NCBI RefSeq assembly: GCF_900099835.1
Contig: NZ_FNKP01000003.1
Location: 496,001 to 560,000, forward strand
Direction: 5' to 3'
Source of the DNA: Paraburkholderia fungorum
Lineage (GTDB): Bacteria; Pseudomonadota; Gammaproteobacteria; Burkholderiales; Burkholderiaceae
Length of the DNA: 64,000 nt
The notes beneath the pieces are model-generated. The model did not search any database. It was not told the origin of the DNA and saw only the letters and a list, made by a program, of their open reading frames with translations. Made by a program: the position numbers and the translations under genes. Numbering within the stretch: the first letter of the stretch is position 1; every line of letters begins with the position of its first letter. Of this stretch, positions 44,925 through 53,766 are shown piece by piece.

Positions 44925-46691
44925 TTAACCAAACGTAAAGCTGAATACCTTCGCGCCCGGATCGAGGAATTCGATTTCGAACGTCCTGTCGGCCACCTCA
45001 CCACGCTGACGCACCAGTTGATACAAACGCGCACTCGTCACCGTACCCGTGCCGTCGCTCGCGACGTCCTCGCCGTGCGCGGCACCCGGCGGCGCTCCGT
45101 CAATCGTGATCCTGAATCGCACCGGCTTGCCATCCGTTGCCGGAGCGAGCACCAGATGCAGATCGCGTGCGTGGAAACGATAGGCGATGCGACCGTGCTG
45201 CACGGTTGGCTCCGCAAATTCGCCGCCTATGTTCCACTGCCCCGAAAGCGCCCAGCTATTCAACGACAATTGCGTGGGCAACGTGTAAGCCGCTGCGTTA
45301 TCGGACTGCACAGCTTGTGGGGACGCAAAACCCTGCGCCTGCCGGTAACCCACATACGTCTCGTCTGAGCCGATGTCCGACGGATCAGCCGCCGCTTGCG
45401 AACCGTTCGCCAGCACCGGCTTCGGATCGACAGCAGGCATCGCACGGCCGTTGTCCGCCAGCAGTTGCTGGATTGCCTGCTCCGCTTCGCGGTAGTTGCC
45501 TTCGCCGAAGTGCTGATACCGGATACGGCCTTGCGCATCGACGATATAGAACGCGGGCCAGTACTGATTGCCGAACGCCTGCCAGATACGGTAGTCGTTA
45601 TCGACCGCGACCGGGTAGTGGATTTTCAGATCGTCCAGCGCGCGGCGCACGTTCGCCGTGTCGTGCTCGAAGCCGAACTCGGGCGTGTGCACGCCGACCA
45701 CGACGAGACCGTCATCGCGATAACGATCCGCCCATGTCTTCAGATACGGCAACGTGCGCAGACAGTTGATGCACGAGTAAGTCCAGAAGTTGACCACCAC
45801 CACTTTGCCGCGCAATGCATCGCGGGAAAGCGGCGCGCTGTTCAGCCAGGTCGTCGCGCCGTCGAACGATGGCAGGCGGCCCTGAACCGGCAACGCATCC
45901 GGATGGGAAGCGCTCAGCGACACGCGCATGATCGGCGATGCGGGCCGCGCCCTCAACACCGGCTCGTTCGATTCGAGCAAACCGACCAGCCGGCTCTCGA
46001 TTCCATTCGTCGGCGCACCTGGCACATGCGCGAGAATCTGCGTGTCGACACCCAGCGAAATCGCCGCGACCGTGAGCAGCACGAGCGCGCCCATCGCGCG
46101 ACGCACTCCTTCGCCGATGCCGAACGAGCGCTTGAGAAAATCCAGCGAACGCTTGCCGAGACCCGACACCACCGCCAGCGAACACGCGGCACCCAGCGCA
46201 TAGGCGGCGAGCGCCGCGCCGGTCTGCCAGGTCGCGCCATGCAACGCGGCACCGGTCAGGATCAGGCCGAGAACCGGTCCCGCACACGGCGCCCACAGCA
46301 AGCCCGTCGCGGCACCGAGCAGGACTGCTGCGCCGATCCGGCGCGTCGTTCGCTGGTCTTGCGAATGGGTGACGAAGCGCTCGGCAAGCGCCGACAGCGG
46401 ACGCGAGAGGCGCGTGGCAATCGACGGAAACAGCAGCGCCGCGCCGAACAGCGCGAAGAGTGCGAGCGAGATCCAGCGGCCGTACTGGCTCAATTGCGCC
46501 GCGCCGCTCAGACCGGCCGCGCCGAGTCCCGTCACCAGGGTGAAGGTGCCGGCGAGGCCGAGCAGCAGCGGGAGGCGGTCGGTTGCGAACGGCCGGTCGG
46601 AGCGCGCGAAAACGAACGGGACGACCGGCAGAATGCACGGGCTCAGCACGGTGAACACGCCGCCCATGAATGCAATGACGATGAGTAACAT
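44925..46691 (-). CDS. CcdA/DsbD-type membrane protein fused to thioredoxin domain (DipZ-like)
   Basis: A 588-residue protein. The N-terminal 230 residues are a CcdA/DsbD-like membrane domain with paired cysteines in GVFTVLSPCILPVVPFVFA and LLWAPCAGPVLG, which pass electrons across the membrane. A periplasmic thioredoxin-like domain follows (VVVNFWTYSCINCLRTLPYLKTW, CxxC = CINC), then a C-terminal beta-rich domain (VQHGRIAYRFHARDLHLVLAP) as in DipZ. This would reduce or repair periplasmic disulfides. The ATG at 46691 starts the first membrane helix. It is convergent with the reductase-like gene, a suggestive but unproven redox pairing. Confidence 0.9.
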   Translation of the reverse strand: MLLIVIAFMGGVFTVLSPCILPVVPFVFARSDRPFATDRLPLLLGLAGTFTLVTGLGAAGLSGAAQLSQYGRWISLALFALFGAALLFPSIATRLSRPLSALAERFVTHSQDQRTTRRIGAAVLLGAATGLLWAPCAGPVLGLILTGAALHGATWQTGAALAAYALGAACSLAVVSGLGKRSLDFLKRSFGIGEGVRRAMGALVLLTVAAISLGVDTQILAHVPGAPTNGIESRLVGLLESNEPVLRARPASPIMRVSLSASHPDALPVQGRLPSFDGATTWLNSAPLSRDALRGKVVVVNFWTYSCINCLRTLPYLKTWADRYRDDGLVVVGVHTPEFGFEHDTANVRRALDDLKIHYPVAVDNDYRIWQAFGNQYWPAFYIVDAQGRIRYQHFGEGNYREAEQAIQQLLADNGRAMPAVDPKPVLANGSQAAADPSDIGSDETYVGYRQAQGFASPQAVQSDNAAAYTLPTQLSLNSWALSGQWNIGGEFAEPTVQHGRIAYRFHARDLHLVLAPATDGKPVRFRITIDGAPPGAAHGEDVASDGTGTVTSARLYQLVRQRGEVADRTFEIEFLDPGAKVFSFTFG

Positions 46692-46910
46692 GAGGTCGAT
46701 GTTGAAACAGTAGACAGTGGACGGACCGGCGTCGAACGCCGGGCGGCAACGGCACGTCAAGCTATGTGCTGTATTCCACCGCCCTCATGTATCGCAGTGA
46801 TGTCGCGAATCGCGGCGCGTGCAACGCTATGTATCGGTTGCAGCGGGAGATACATGGGGATACAAACTACGCGGGGTTATTACGCGCCTGTTAATAGAGC
46901 GCCACCGTAT

Positions 46911-48089
46911 TCACGCTTTCGACAGCGCCTTGACCCCGCGCCTGTCCTGCATGATCGCCAGCATCAGCGCCGCGAGTCCGCATGCGGCGATCAGCGCGAC
47001 CAGTGCGTCCCGGCCCATGTGAACCAGTACCCATCCGCCGATCGCCGGAAAGCCGAAGGTGCCGATGAAGTACGCGACGACAAACCACGTCAACGCGGCC
47101 GGCCGGTGCATTTCCGCGGAATCGTTGACCGCCTGGGTCTGGATAGTCGGATAGACGAGCCCGTAACCGGTTCCGAGCAGGATCGCGCTGGCCGGATGGA
47201 ACATCGCGTTATAAGGCACCGCCGAGACCGCCGCGACGCCGAGCAGCATCATCACGAGCAGCACCTTTGTTGCGACCTCGCGATGAAGCCGGATCACGAC
47301 GCGCGCAAGCAACCAGCGCGCCGCCACGACCGTGACCGCATAGACGCTGAAAAACGTGCCCGCCTGCAAACCGGTGCCTTGCACGAGCGACATCTGGAAA
47401 GTCATCAGGCCGGAAAAAACGCACGCGCACAGAGAGATCATGACGATCGGATACGCGGCGCGCGTGCGGGAAATAGCGCCGAATTCGCGCAGCCATCTTT
47501 CCTGTACCGGCGACGCAGGCAACGCTGATGAACGCGGCGAAATCCGGCCAAAGGTTTCCAGCAACAGCGCCGCTACTCCGCACAATCCGCCGATCACCAA
47601 CAGCACGCTAGTCAGCGGCCAGCGCAGCGAATGAATGGCGAATGCGGCGACCGCCGGGCATCCGCCGATACCGGCCATCTGCACCGTGCCAAAGCGCATG
47701 AACCACGCGCCGCGCTCGGCGTCGCTGGTGCGCTCGGCAAGCGACATCGGCGCGGCCAGACAGAACGCGCCCCAACCCAAACCCACCAGAAAACCGGGGA
47801 AAAAGCTGAACGGACTGATTCGTTCGATCAGCGCGAAACCGGTGACCCCTGCGCCGATGCACAACGCCGCGAGCGCCATGGTTCGCGCAGCCCCGATGCG
47901 CTGTGCAAACCAGCCGACCAGCAGAACACCAACGAGTGTGCCGAGCGTGGCTTCCGCGAGTGCCAGGCCAGTGTCGATATCGCTGCCGCCAAGCGAGTTG
48001 AAATGCATCGACAGGAAAAACGTCGCTCCGTACCCGCCCGCCGCGAACAAGGTGCCGATTAGCACAAACAGAGAGTTGAATAGGCGCAT
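46911..48089 (-). CDS. MFS transporter
   Basis: A 392-residue major facilitator with twelve predicted helices, beginning FNSLFVLIGTLFAAGGYGATFF. The loop after helix 2 (GWFAQRIGAARTMAL) carries the GxxxxRxGxxR-like MFS signature in weakened form. The second half starts near FGAISRTRAAYPIVMISL. The ATG at 48089 gives a normal N-terminus. The short loops and length fit drug or sugar/organic-acid exporters of the DHA1 or UMF type, but the substrate is unknown. It is divergent from the META-domain lipoprotein gene. Confidence 0.9.
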   Translation of the reverse strand: MRLFNSLFVLIGTLFAAGGYGATFFLSMHFNSLGGSDIDTGLALAEATLGTLVGVLLVGWFAQRIGAARTMALAALCIGAGVTGFALIERISPFSFFPGFLVGLGWGAFCLAAPMSLAERTSDAERGAWFMRFGTVQMAGIGGCPAVAAFAIHSLRWPLTSVLLVIGGLCGVAALLLETFGRISPRSSALPASPVQERWLREFGAISRTRAAYPIVMISLCACVFSGLMTFQMSLVQGTGLQAGTFFSVYAVTVVAARWLLARVVIRLHREVATKVLLVMMLLGVAAVSAVPYNAMFHPASAILLGTGYGLVYPTIQTQAVNDSAEMHRPAALTWFVVAYFIGTFGFPAIGGWVLVHMGRDALVALIAACGLAALMLAIMQDRRGVKALSKA

Positions 48090-48287
48090 GGTGAAGTTCG
48101 AATGATCGGGTGAAGATCGCGCGATGGTCGAATGAAATATTATGCCCGGAAAACAGGGCTCAAATGCTTGCGGGGATAACACCCGCAGTCGCGCCGACGT
48201 GATTCAAACCGTCATTCAACGTCCTATACAATCAGGAGTTCATCGAAACGCCACCTCTATTACCCACTCATTCAACGGAGGTACGAC

Positions 48288-49109
48288 GTGAAATTCCGCC
48301 TGCTCCTGCTGCCGCTCGCCCTTGCCGCCTGTGCGCAGGCACCCGAAGCGACCGGCCCTGCCCCTTCGACAACAACTACAACCACCGCACCGGCGAATGC
48401 GTCGCCAGCGGCCGGCGGCAGCAAGCTCGTCCAGTACCACTGGCAACTCACCAACGCGACCGACAGCAACGGCAACCGCATCGACGCTTTGTTCGTCCGC
48501 GAAGACAAACCCGTGCAACTCGACTTCAGTCCCGACCGGTTGAATGTAGTCAACAGTTGCAACAGCATGGGAGCCGGCTACACGATCAGGAAAGGCCAGC
48601 TGCAAATAGGCTCGATGGTGAGCACCATGATGGCCTGCCGCGAGCCCGCCCTCGCCGCGCTCGACAACGCCATCTCGCAACGCCTGCAAGGCACCTCGAG
48701 CGTCAGCATGCTGGCAGGAGGTAACACGCCGCACCTTCAGTTAGTCACGGCCACTGGCGACACGTTGAACTTCACCGGCACGGCCACGGCTCAAACCCGC
48801 TTCGGCGGCCCCGGCGAAACCGCTTTCCTTGAAGTCGCCGCACAAACCACGCCATGCAATCATCCATTGATGCCGGACAAACAGTGCCTGCAGGTGCGCG
48901 AAATTCATTACGACGAGCATGGCCTGCCGACCGGAACGCCCGGCGCATGGCAGCCGCTGAATCAGGATATCGAGGGTTATACGCATACACCGGGCATCCG
49001 CAATGTGCTGCGCGTGAAGCGCTATACCGTCGCCAATCCGCCCGCTGACGGATCGTCCATTGCTTATGTGCTGGACCTCGTGGTCGAGTCGGAGAAGGTT
49101 CAGCAATGA
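48288..49109 (+). CDS. META and DUF4377 domain lipoprotein
   Basis: A 273-residue lipoprotein. The lipobox is ALAAC at about residues 11-15, followed by a Thr/Ala/Pro-rich linker. The META domain (about 45-160) includes YHWQLTNATDSNGNRIDAL, LNVVNSCNSMGAGYTI and MMACREPALAALDNA. The C-terminal DUF4377 domain includes PCNHPLMPDKQCLQVREIHYDEHG. META domains occur in HslJ-like proteins linked to novobiocin resistance and stress. The start is GTG at 48288, supported by a strong CGGAGG six bases upstream. Paired cysteines suggest periplasmic disulfides. Confidence 0.9.
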   Translation: MKFRLLLLPLALAACAQAPEATGPAPSTTTTTTAPANASPAAGGSKLVQYHWQLTNATDSNGNRIDALFVREDKPVQLDFSPDRLNVVNSCNSMGAGYTIRKGQLQIGSMVSTMMACREPALAALDNAISQRLQGTSSVSMLAGGNTPHLQLVTATGDTLNFTGTATAQTRFGGPGETAFLEVAAQTTPCNHPLMPDKQCLQVREIHYDEHGLPTGTPGAWQPLNQDIEGYTHTPGIRNVLRVKRYTVANPPADGSSIAYVLDLVVESEKVQQ

Positions 49110-49324
49110 GCATCACGCCGCGACACACGTCCTTCGGGTTCGCGCCCCAACAGGTGCCATCGCGCACCATAAGCGGGCGCGAACACGCCGTCTGATCGCA
49201 TGCCGGTGCTCTGTCAAACCGGCAATCACCCACCAGATGGGCGTCACATCACTGGCACGCTTCTCGCTTTTTGTAAAAGCAGGAGCCGGCGCAACAACCG
49301 GTTTAAGTAGTCACAATTTGCAAT

Positions 49325-49430
49325 GGACGGCTAGGGTTCCGGTCCGCATCGCCTCGGCGATGCGGATGCTGGTCCGAGAGCTGTCGACCTCAGGCGAGGT
49401 TACACGGCGGGACAAAAGCCCGGGAGAGAA
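49325..49430 (+). promoter_or_regulatory. Guanidine-I (ykkC-yxkD) riboswitch
   Basis: All conserved elements of the class are present in order: CTAGGGTTCCGG (49331-49342), an extended hairpin CCGCATCG...CGATGCGG (49344-49365), CTGGTCCGAGAG (49369-49380), ACACGGCGGGA (about 49402-49412) and AAAAGCCCGGGAGA (49414-49427). It lies about 57 bases before the substrate-binding protein gene. This class turns on guanidine transport and degradation genes when guanidinium binds. It shows that the operon below is for guanidine rather than urea. Confidence 0.95.
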
Positions 49431-49486
49431 CGCGATTCGTCGCGCCGCTCCTACCGTCGATAACCCGCCATCTCGAGGTCAACCTC

Positions 49487-50554
49487 ATGCGCAAGTTCCG
49501 CCTGTTCGCTGCCGCAGCCGCCGCTCTCTCCATTCTCGCCTCCACTCCGACATTCGCCGCCGGGCGCACCGACTTCAAAGTCTGCTGGACGATCTACGCC
49601 GGCTGGATGCCGTGGGGCGAAGCGAAAACCCAGGGCATCGTGTCTAAATGGGCCAAGAAATACGGCATCAACGTCGATGTCGTGCAACTGAACGACTACG
49701 TCGAATCAATCAACCAGTACACGGCGGGCAAGTTCGACGGCTGCGCGATGACCAACATGGACGCGCTGACCATTCCCGCGACCGGCGGCGTCGATTCGAC
49801 CGCGCTGATCATCAGCGACTACTCGAACGGTAACGACGGTGTACTGATCAAAGGCAACGGCAAGAAAGTGGCCGACCTCAAGGGTCAATCGGTCAATCTC
49901 GTCCAGTTCTCCGTGTCGCACTATCTGCTGGCTCGCGCGCTGGAATCCGCGGGACTGAGCGAGCGCGACCTGAAGGTCGTCAATACGTCTGACGCCGATA
50001 TCTCCGCCGCATTCGAAACACCGTCGGTCAGAGATGCCGTCACGTGGAACCCCATGCTCGCCGATCTGAAAGCGAAGCCGAACGTCACTGAAGTGTTTGA
50101 TTCGAGCAAGATTCCCGGCGAGATCATGGACATGATGGTCGTCAACACGAAGACGCTCCAGGAGAACCCCGCACTCGGCAAGGCGCTAACCGGCGCATGG
50201 TTCGAAATGGTCGCGCTGATGCACGCGAACAATGCCGGCAGTACAACCGCGTTGACGTCGATGGCGAAGGCCTCGGGCACCGATCTCGCAGGCTTCAAGG
50301 GCCAGCTCTCGACCACCGCACTCTTCTACACGCCGAAAGCCGCCCTCGATTTCGCGACCAGCCCGACGCTGCCGCAAACCATGACACGCGTGGCGAAGTT
50401 CTCGTTCGATCACGGCCTGCTCGGACAAGGTGCGCCCGACGCAAACGCGGTCGGCATGGCATTCGATAAGGGCGTCATTGTCGGCAGCAAAAGCAATGTG
50501 AAGCTGCGTTTCGATCCGACGTACGTGCGCCTCGCCGCAGACGGCAAGCTCTGA
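49487..50554 (+). CDS. ABC transporter substrate-binding protein, guanidine/urea-carboxylase-linked
   Basis: A 355-residue periplasmic protein with a signal peptide (MRKFRLFAAAAAALSILAS... FAA). The mature protein has the NMT1/OpuAC-like two-lobe pattern (FKVCWTIYAGWMPWGEAKTQGIVSKWAKKYGI, YVESINQYTAGKFDGCAMTNMDALTIPATGGVDSTALIISDYSNGNDG), characteristic of proteins annotated as urea-carboxylase-associated binding proteins. Downstream of a guanidine-I riboswitch it probably binds guanidinium or a guanidine-yielding compound. It is the first gene of the operon, with GAGGT upstream of its ATG. Confidence 0.92.
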   Translation: MRKFRLFAAAAAALSILASTPTFAAGRTDFKVCWTIYAGWMPWGEAKTQGIVSKWAKKYGINVDVVQLNDYVESINQYTAGKFDGCAMTNMDALTIPATGGVDSTALIISDYSNGNDGVLIKGNGKKVADLKGQSVNLVQFSVSHYLLARALESAGLSERDLKVVNTSDADISAAFETPSVRDAVTWNPMLADLKAKPNVTEVFDSSKIPGEIMDMMVVNTKTLQENPALGKALTGAWFEMVALMHANNAGSTTALTSMAKASGTDLAGFKGQLSTTALFYTPKAALDFATSPTLPQTMTRVAKFSFDHGLLGQGAPDANAVGMAFDKGVIVGSKSNVKLRFDPTYVRLAADGKL

Positions 50555-50597
50555 TCGCCGGCTCCCGGAACGTTTCTGAATCACGAGGCGGTCAGCC

Positions 50598-51413
50598 ATG
50601 CGACTCATCAACCGACACCCAACGCGCAGCGGCGCGCTGATGCTTCTTCTCATGCCGTTCATCGTGCTGATAGCGGTTTATTTCACGGGTTCGTCGCTGC
50701 GGCTCGCGGCGAACGCCGACGACAAACTGCTGCCCAGCGCGACGCAAATGAGCGAAGCGGTCAAACAGTTCGCGTTCACCGAGGACAAGCGCACCGGCGA
50801 GCATCTGCTGTGGGTCGACACCGTCTCAAGTTTGCGGCGGCTCGGCATCGGGCTCGTGGTGAGCGCGGCGATTGCGCTGATATTCGGCCTGGTGACGGGC
50901 AGCATTCCGCTCGTCACGGCCACGTTATCGCCGTTCATCACCGTGATGTCGATGATCCCGCCGCTCGCGGTGCTGCCGATTCTGTTCATCGTATTTGGGC
51001 TCGACGAACTGTCGAAAGTGGTGCTGATCGTGATCGGCATTACACCGATGATGATCCGCGATCTGCAGCAACGCGCGCGCGAAATCCCGAATGAATTGTG
51101 GGTGAAAGCGCAAACGCTCGGCGCCACGAGCTGGACGTTGATGCTGCGCGTGATCGTGCCGCAACTGTTGCCGCGTCTGCTGGTCGCGCTGCGTCTGTCG
51201 TTGTGTTCCGCGTGGCTGTTCCTGATCGCCGCTGAAGCGATTGCTTCGACCGACGGCCTCGGCTACCGCATCTTCCTGGTACGCCGTTATCTCGCGATGG
51301 ACGTAATCCTGCCTTACGTCATGTGGATCACGCTGCTCGCCTGGCTGATGGACGAAGCGTTGCGGCGGCTGACGACGTGGGCGTTTCCCTGGTACGGCGG
51401 AGGCTCGCGATGA
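50598..51413 (+). CDS. ABC transporter permease (SsuC/TauC-like)
   Basis: A 271-residue inner-membrane permease with about six helices. The first is at about 14-32. The EAA-type loop that contacts the ATPase is ELWVKAQTLGATSWTLMLRVIVPQLLPRLL. A periplasmic segment (SATQMSEAVKQFAFTEDKRTGEHLLW) precedes the core. It lies 43 bases after the binding-protein gene and overlaps the ATPase gene by four bases. Confidence 0.93.
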   Translation: MRLINRHPTRSGALMLLLMPFIVLIAVYFTGSSLRLAANADDKLLPSATQMSEAVKQFAFTEDKRTGEHLLWVDTVSSLRRLGIGLVVSAAIALIFGLVTGSIPLVTATLSPFITVMSMIPPLAVLPILFIVFGLDELSKVVLIVIGITPMMIRDLQQRAREIPNELWVKAQTLGATSWTLMLRVIVPQLLPRLLVALRLSLCSAWLFLIAAEAIASTDGLGYRIFLVRRYLAMDVILPYVMWITLLAWLMDEALRRLTTWAFPWYGGGSR

Positions 51414-52201
51414 TCGAAGTTCGCAACGTCTGGAAAGAATACGGCGAACAGGTCGTGCTCGAACGGTTGAACCTGACCATTGCCCAAGGCGAGTTCTGTT
51501 CGATGGTCGGCGCGTCGGGTTGCGGCAAGTCGACGTTTCTGCGGCTGCTGCTTGGTCAGGAACGCGTCACGCGCGGCGAGATTCTGCTCGACGGCCAGCC
51601 GCTGCCGGGTGAACCGGACGCGCATCGCGGCGTGGTGTTTCAGCGCTATTCGGTATTCGAGCATCTGAGCGTGATGCGCAACGTGCTGCTCGGACTCGAA
51701 TTGCCGCACGCGAAATTCACCGGACGGCTGTTCGGCGCGCGCCGCCGCGCCGCGCAAGACCAGGCTGTCGCGATGCTGGAGCGCGTGGGCCTCGGTGCCG
51801 CGCTCGACAAGTATCCGCATCAACTGTCGGGCGGCATGCAGCAACGTCTGGCGATCGCGCAAGCGCTGGTGATGAAGCCGCGCGTGCTGCTGCTCGATGA
51901 ACCGTTCGGCGCGCTCGACCCCGGCATCCGCAAAGACATGCAGGATCTGCTGCTCGATTTGTGGCGCGAAACCGGCCTGACGATTTTCATGGTCACGCAT
52001 GATCTGAAGGAGGGCTTTGCGCTCGGCAGCCGCGTGCTGGTGTTCGACAAGGTGCGCGTGGACCCGCAGGCGCCGCACGCTTACGGCGCGCGTATTACCT
52101 ACAACATCCCACTCGACCACAGCCGCGCCAGTGCGTCGTCCCTTCACATGGCACAGGCCGTGGTGAAAGGCGCGTCGCGCGCCGACGTGGTCCCGGCATA
52201 A
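51410..52201 (+). CDS. ABC transporter ATP-binding protein
   Basis: A 263-residue ATPase. Walker A is GASGCGKST, the Q-loop is in VVFQRYSVF, the signature is LSGGMQQRLAIAQAL, and Walker B is VLLLDEPFGALD, followed by the switch His in VTHDLKEG. The ATG at 51410 overlaps the permease stop (ATGA). The C-terminal tail after about residue 215 (YNIPLDHSRASASSLHMAQ) is an extension seen in this guanidine/urea-associated group. It energises uptake with the two preceding proteins. Confidence 0.95.
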   Translation: MIEVRNVWKEYGEQVVLERLNLTIAQGEFCSMVGASGCGKSTFLRLLLGQERVTRGEILLDGQPLPGEPDAHRGVVFQRYSVFEHLSVMRNVLLGLELPHAKFTGRLFGARRRAAQDQAVAMLERVGLGAALDKYPHQLSGGMQQRLAIAQALVMKPRVLLLDEPFGALDPGIRKDMQDLLLDLWRETGLTIFMVTHDLKEGFALGSRVLVFDKVRVDPQAPHAYGARITYNIPLDHSRASASSLHMAQAVVKGASRADVVPA

Positions 52202-52212
52202 GGAGACTCGAT

Positions 52213-52917
52213 ATGACTCTGCTACTGGAAGAAAACGTCCCTGGCGGCGGACACACATCGCTGATCGTCAAGCGCGGACAATCGCTGCGTATTACCGATT
52301 TGCGCGGCGGCGCCAACGTCAGCGTGATGATGGTCAACGCCAGCGAGAAAAGCGAACGCCTCAATCTGCCCGACACGCTCAAGTGCCAGCACACCGCCAA
52401 ACTCACTGCAGGCCATTGCCTGTACTCGGACATGGGCCGCGTGCTCGCCGCCATCGTCGCCGATACATGCGGCTGGCACGACACGCTCACAGGCGTGTCG
52501 AATGCGGAAGAAGTTTTCGACAAATACGGCGCGGGCCGTTATCAGGAACTGCGCAATGCGTTCTTTCGCAACGGCACCGACAACCTGCTGGTGGAACTCG
52601 GCAAATGGGGACTCGGGCTGCCCGATCTGTTGATGACGCTGAACCTGTTCAGCCGCGTCGACGTCACCGAAGCAGGCGCGCTCAATTTCGTGCCGGGCAA
52701 TTCGATGGCCGGCGACTACGTCGAACTGTACGCGCCAATGAACACGCTGATCGTATTGACCGCGATTCAGCATCCGCTCGACCCGTCTGCCGAATATGCC
52801 CCGAAGCCCGTCAAGCTCGCGTTGAGCGCAGCCGACCCGCAGGTCGCCGAACTGTGCCGCACGTCATGCGACGAAAACATGCGCGGCTTCATCAACACCG
52901 AACGCTTCTTTCTCTGA
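52213..52917 (+). CDS. Urea-amidolyase-associated protein UAAP1 (DUF1989), carboxyguanidine deiminase subunit
   Basis: A 234-residue DUF1989 protein. Landmarks are [28 protein letters not shown], the HxxxL/Cys pattern in [13 protein letters not shown], and [30 protein letters not shown]. In characterised guanidine-degrading bacteria the two DUF1989 subunits form carboxyguanidine deiminase, turning carboxyguanidine into allophanate. It lies 11 bases after the ATPase gene and 16 before its partner. The sequence and the riboswitch context agree; activity is inferred from homology. Confidence 0.9.
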   Translation: MTLLLEENVPGGGHTSLIVKRGQSLRITDLRGGANVSVMMVNASEKSERLNLPDTLKCQHTAKLTAGHCLYSDMGRVLAAIVADTCGWHDTLTGVSNAEEVFDKYGAGRYQELRNAFFRNGTDNLLVELGKWGLGLPDLLMTLNLFSRVDVTEAGALNFVPGNSMAGDYVELYAPMNTLIVLTAIQHPLDPSAEYAPKPVKLALSAADPQVAELCRTSCDENMRGFINTERFFL

Positions 52918-52933
52918 ACGGGACGCACGTCAC

Positions 52934-53575
52934 ATGACTACAACGCTCACTGAAAGCACCCGAAATCCCGCCGACGCAATCTTTCGTGAAACGCTGGCCG
53001 CAGGCGAACCGTGGCTCAAGGAAGTAAAAGCGGGCCAGACACTGCGCATTCACGACCTCGAAGGCAACCAGGCCGTCGATACGCTGTTCTACAGCGTCGC
53101 CGATCCGCGCGAGCGCTACGACGCGCAACGCACTTTACGCCGTCAACAAAGCCTTTATCTGACGACGGGGACCGTGCTGTACTCGAACCTCGGCCGCCCG
53201 ATGCTGACTATCGTCGCCGATACGTGTGGGCGTCACGACACGCTCGGCGGCGCATGCGCGCAGGAAAGCAACACCGTGCGTTATGCGCTGGAAAAGCGCT
53301 ACATGCATAGCTGCCGCGATAACTACCTGCGTGCCTGCGCGCACGACGGACGTCTGACGAAACGCGACATAAACGCGAACGTCAATTTCTTCATGAACGT
53401 GCCGGTTACCGCGAGCGGCGGCCTGACATTCGAAGACGGCATTTCCGCGCCCGGCAAGTATGTGGAAATGCGCGCGGAGATGGACGTGATCGTGCTGATC
53501 TCGAACTGCCCGCAACTGAACAACCCGTGCAACGCGTACAACCCGACCCCGGCGGAGCTGTTGATATGGAACTGA
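52934..53575 (+). CDS. Urea-amidolyase-associated protein UAAP2 (DUF1989), carboxyguanidine deiminase subunit
   Basis: A 213-residue partner of UAAP1, sharing [24 protein letters not shown] with the metal-ligand-like Cys/His residues, and ending [29 protein letters not shown]. Together the two are thought to deiminate carboxyguanidine. After it the operon has a 191-base gap before the carboxylase gene, unusual because all other gaps are under 45 bases. I see no convincing gene in that gap; a 31-codon frame starts at the overlapping ATG at 53567. Confidence 0.9.
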   Translation: MTTTLTESTRNPADAIFRETLAAGEPWLKEVKAGQTLRIHDLEGNQAVDTLFYSVADPRERYDAQRTLRRQQSLYLTTGTVLYSNLGRPMLTIVADTCGRHDTLGGACAQESNTVRYALEKRYMHSCRDNYLRACAHDGRLTKRDINANVNFFMNVPVTASGGLTFEDGISAPGKYVEMRAEMDVIVLISNCPQLNNPCNAYNPTPAELLIWN

Positions 53576-53766
53576 GCACCTTGCGCGACTGGATCTACGA
53601 CGTATTGCGAGTGCGTGCCGAACGTCATTGGCGGATACAACGCGTTGACCCGCGCAAGTAGCCACGCGTCGAACGCCGCATAGCGATCATCACCCTTGCC
53701 GTGGACGACCACGGCACGCATGCCCACGTGGCGGGACGGCCCGCCCACGCCTTAAAACGCTCACTC

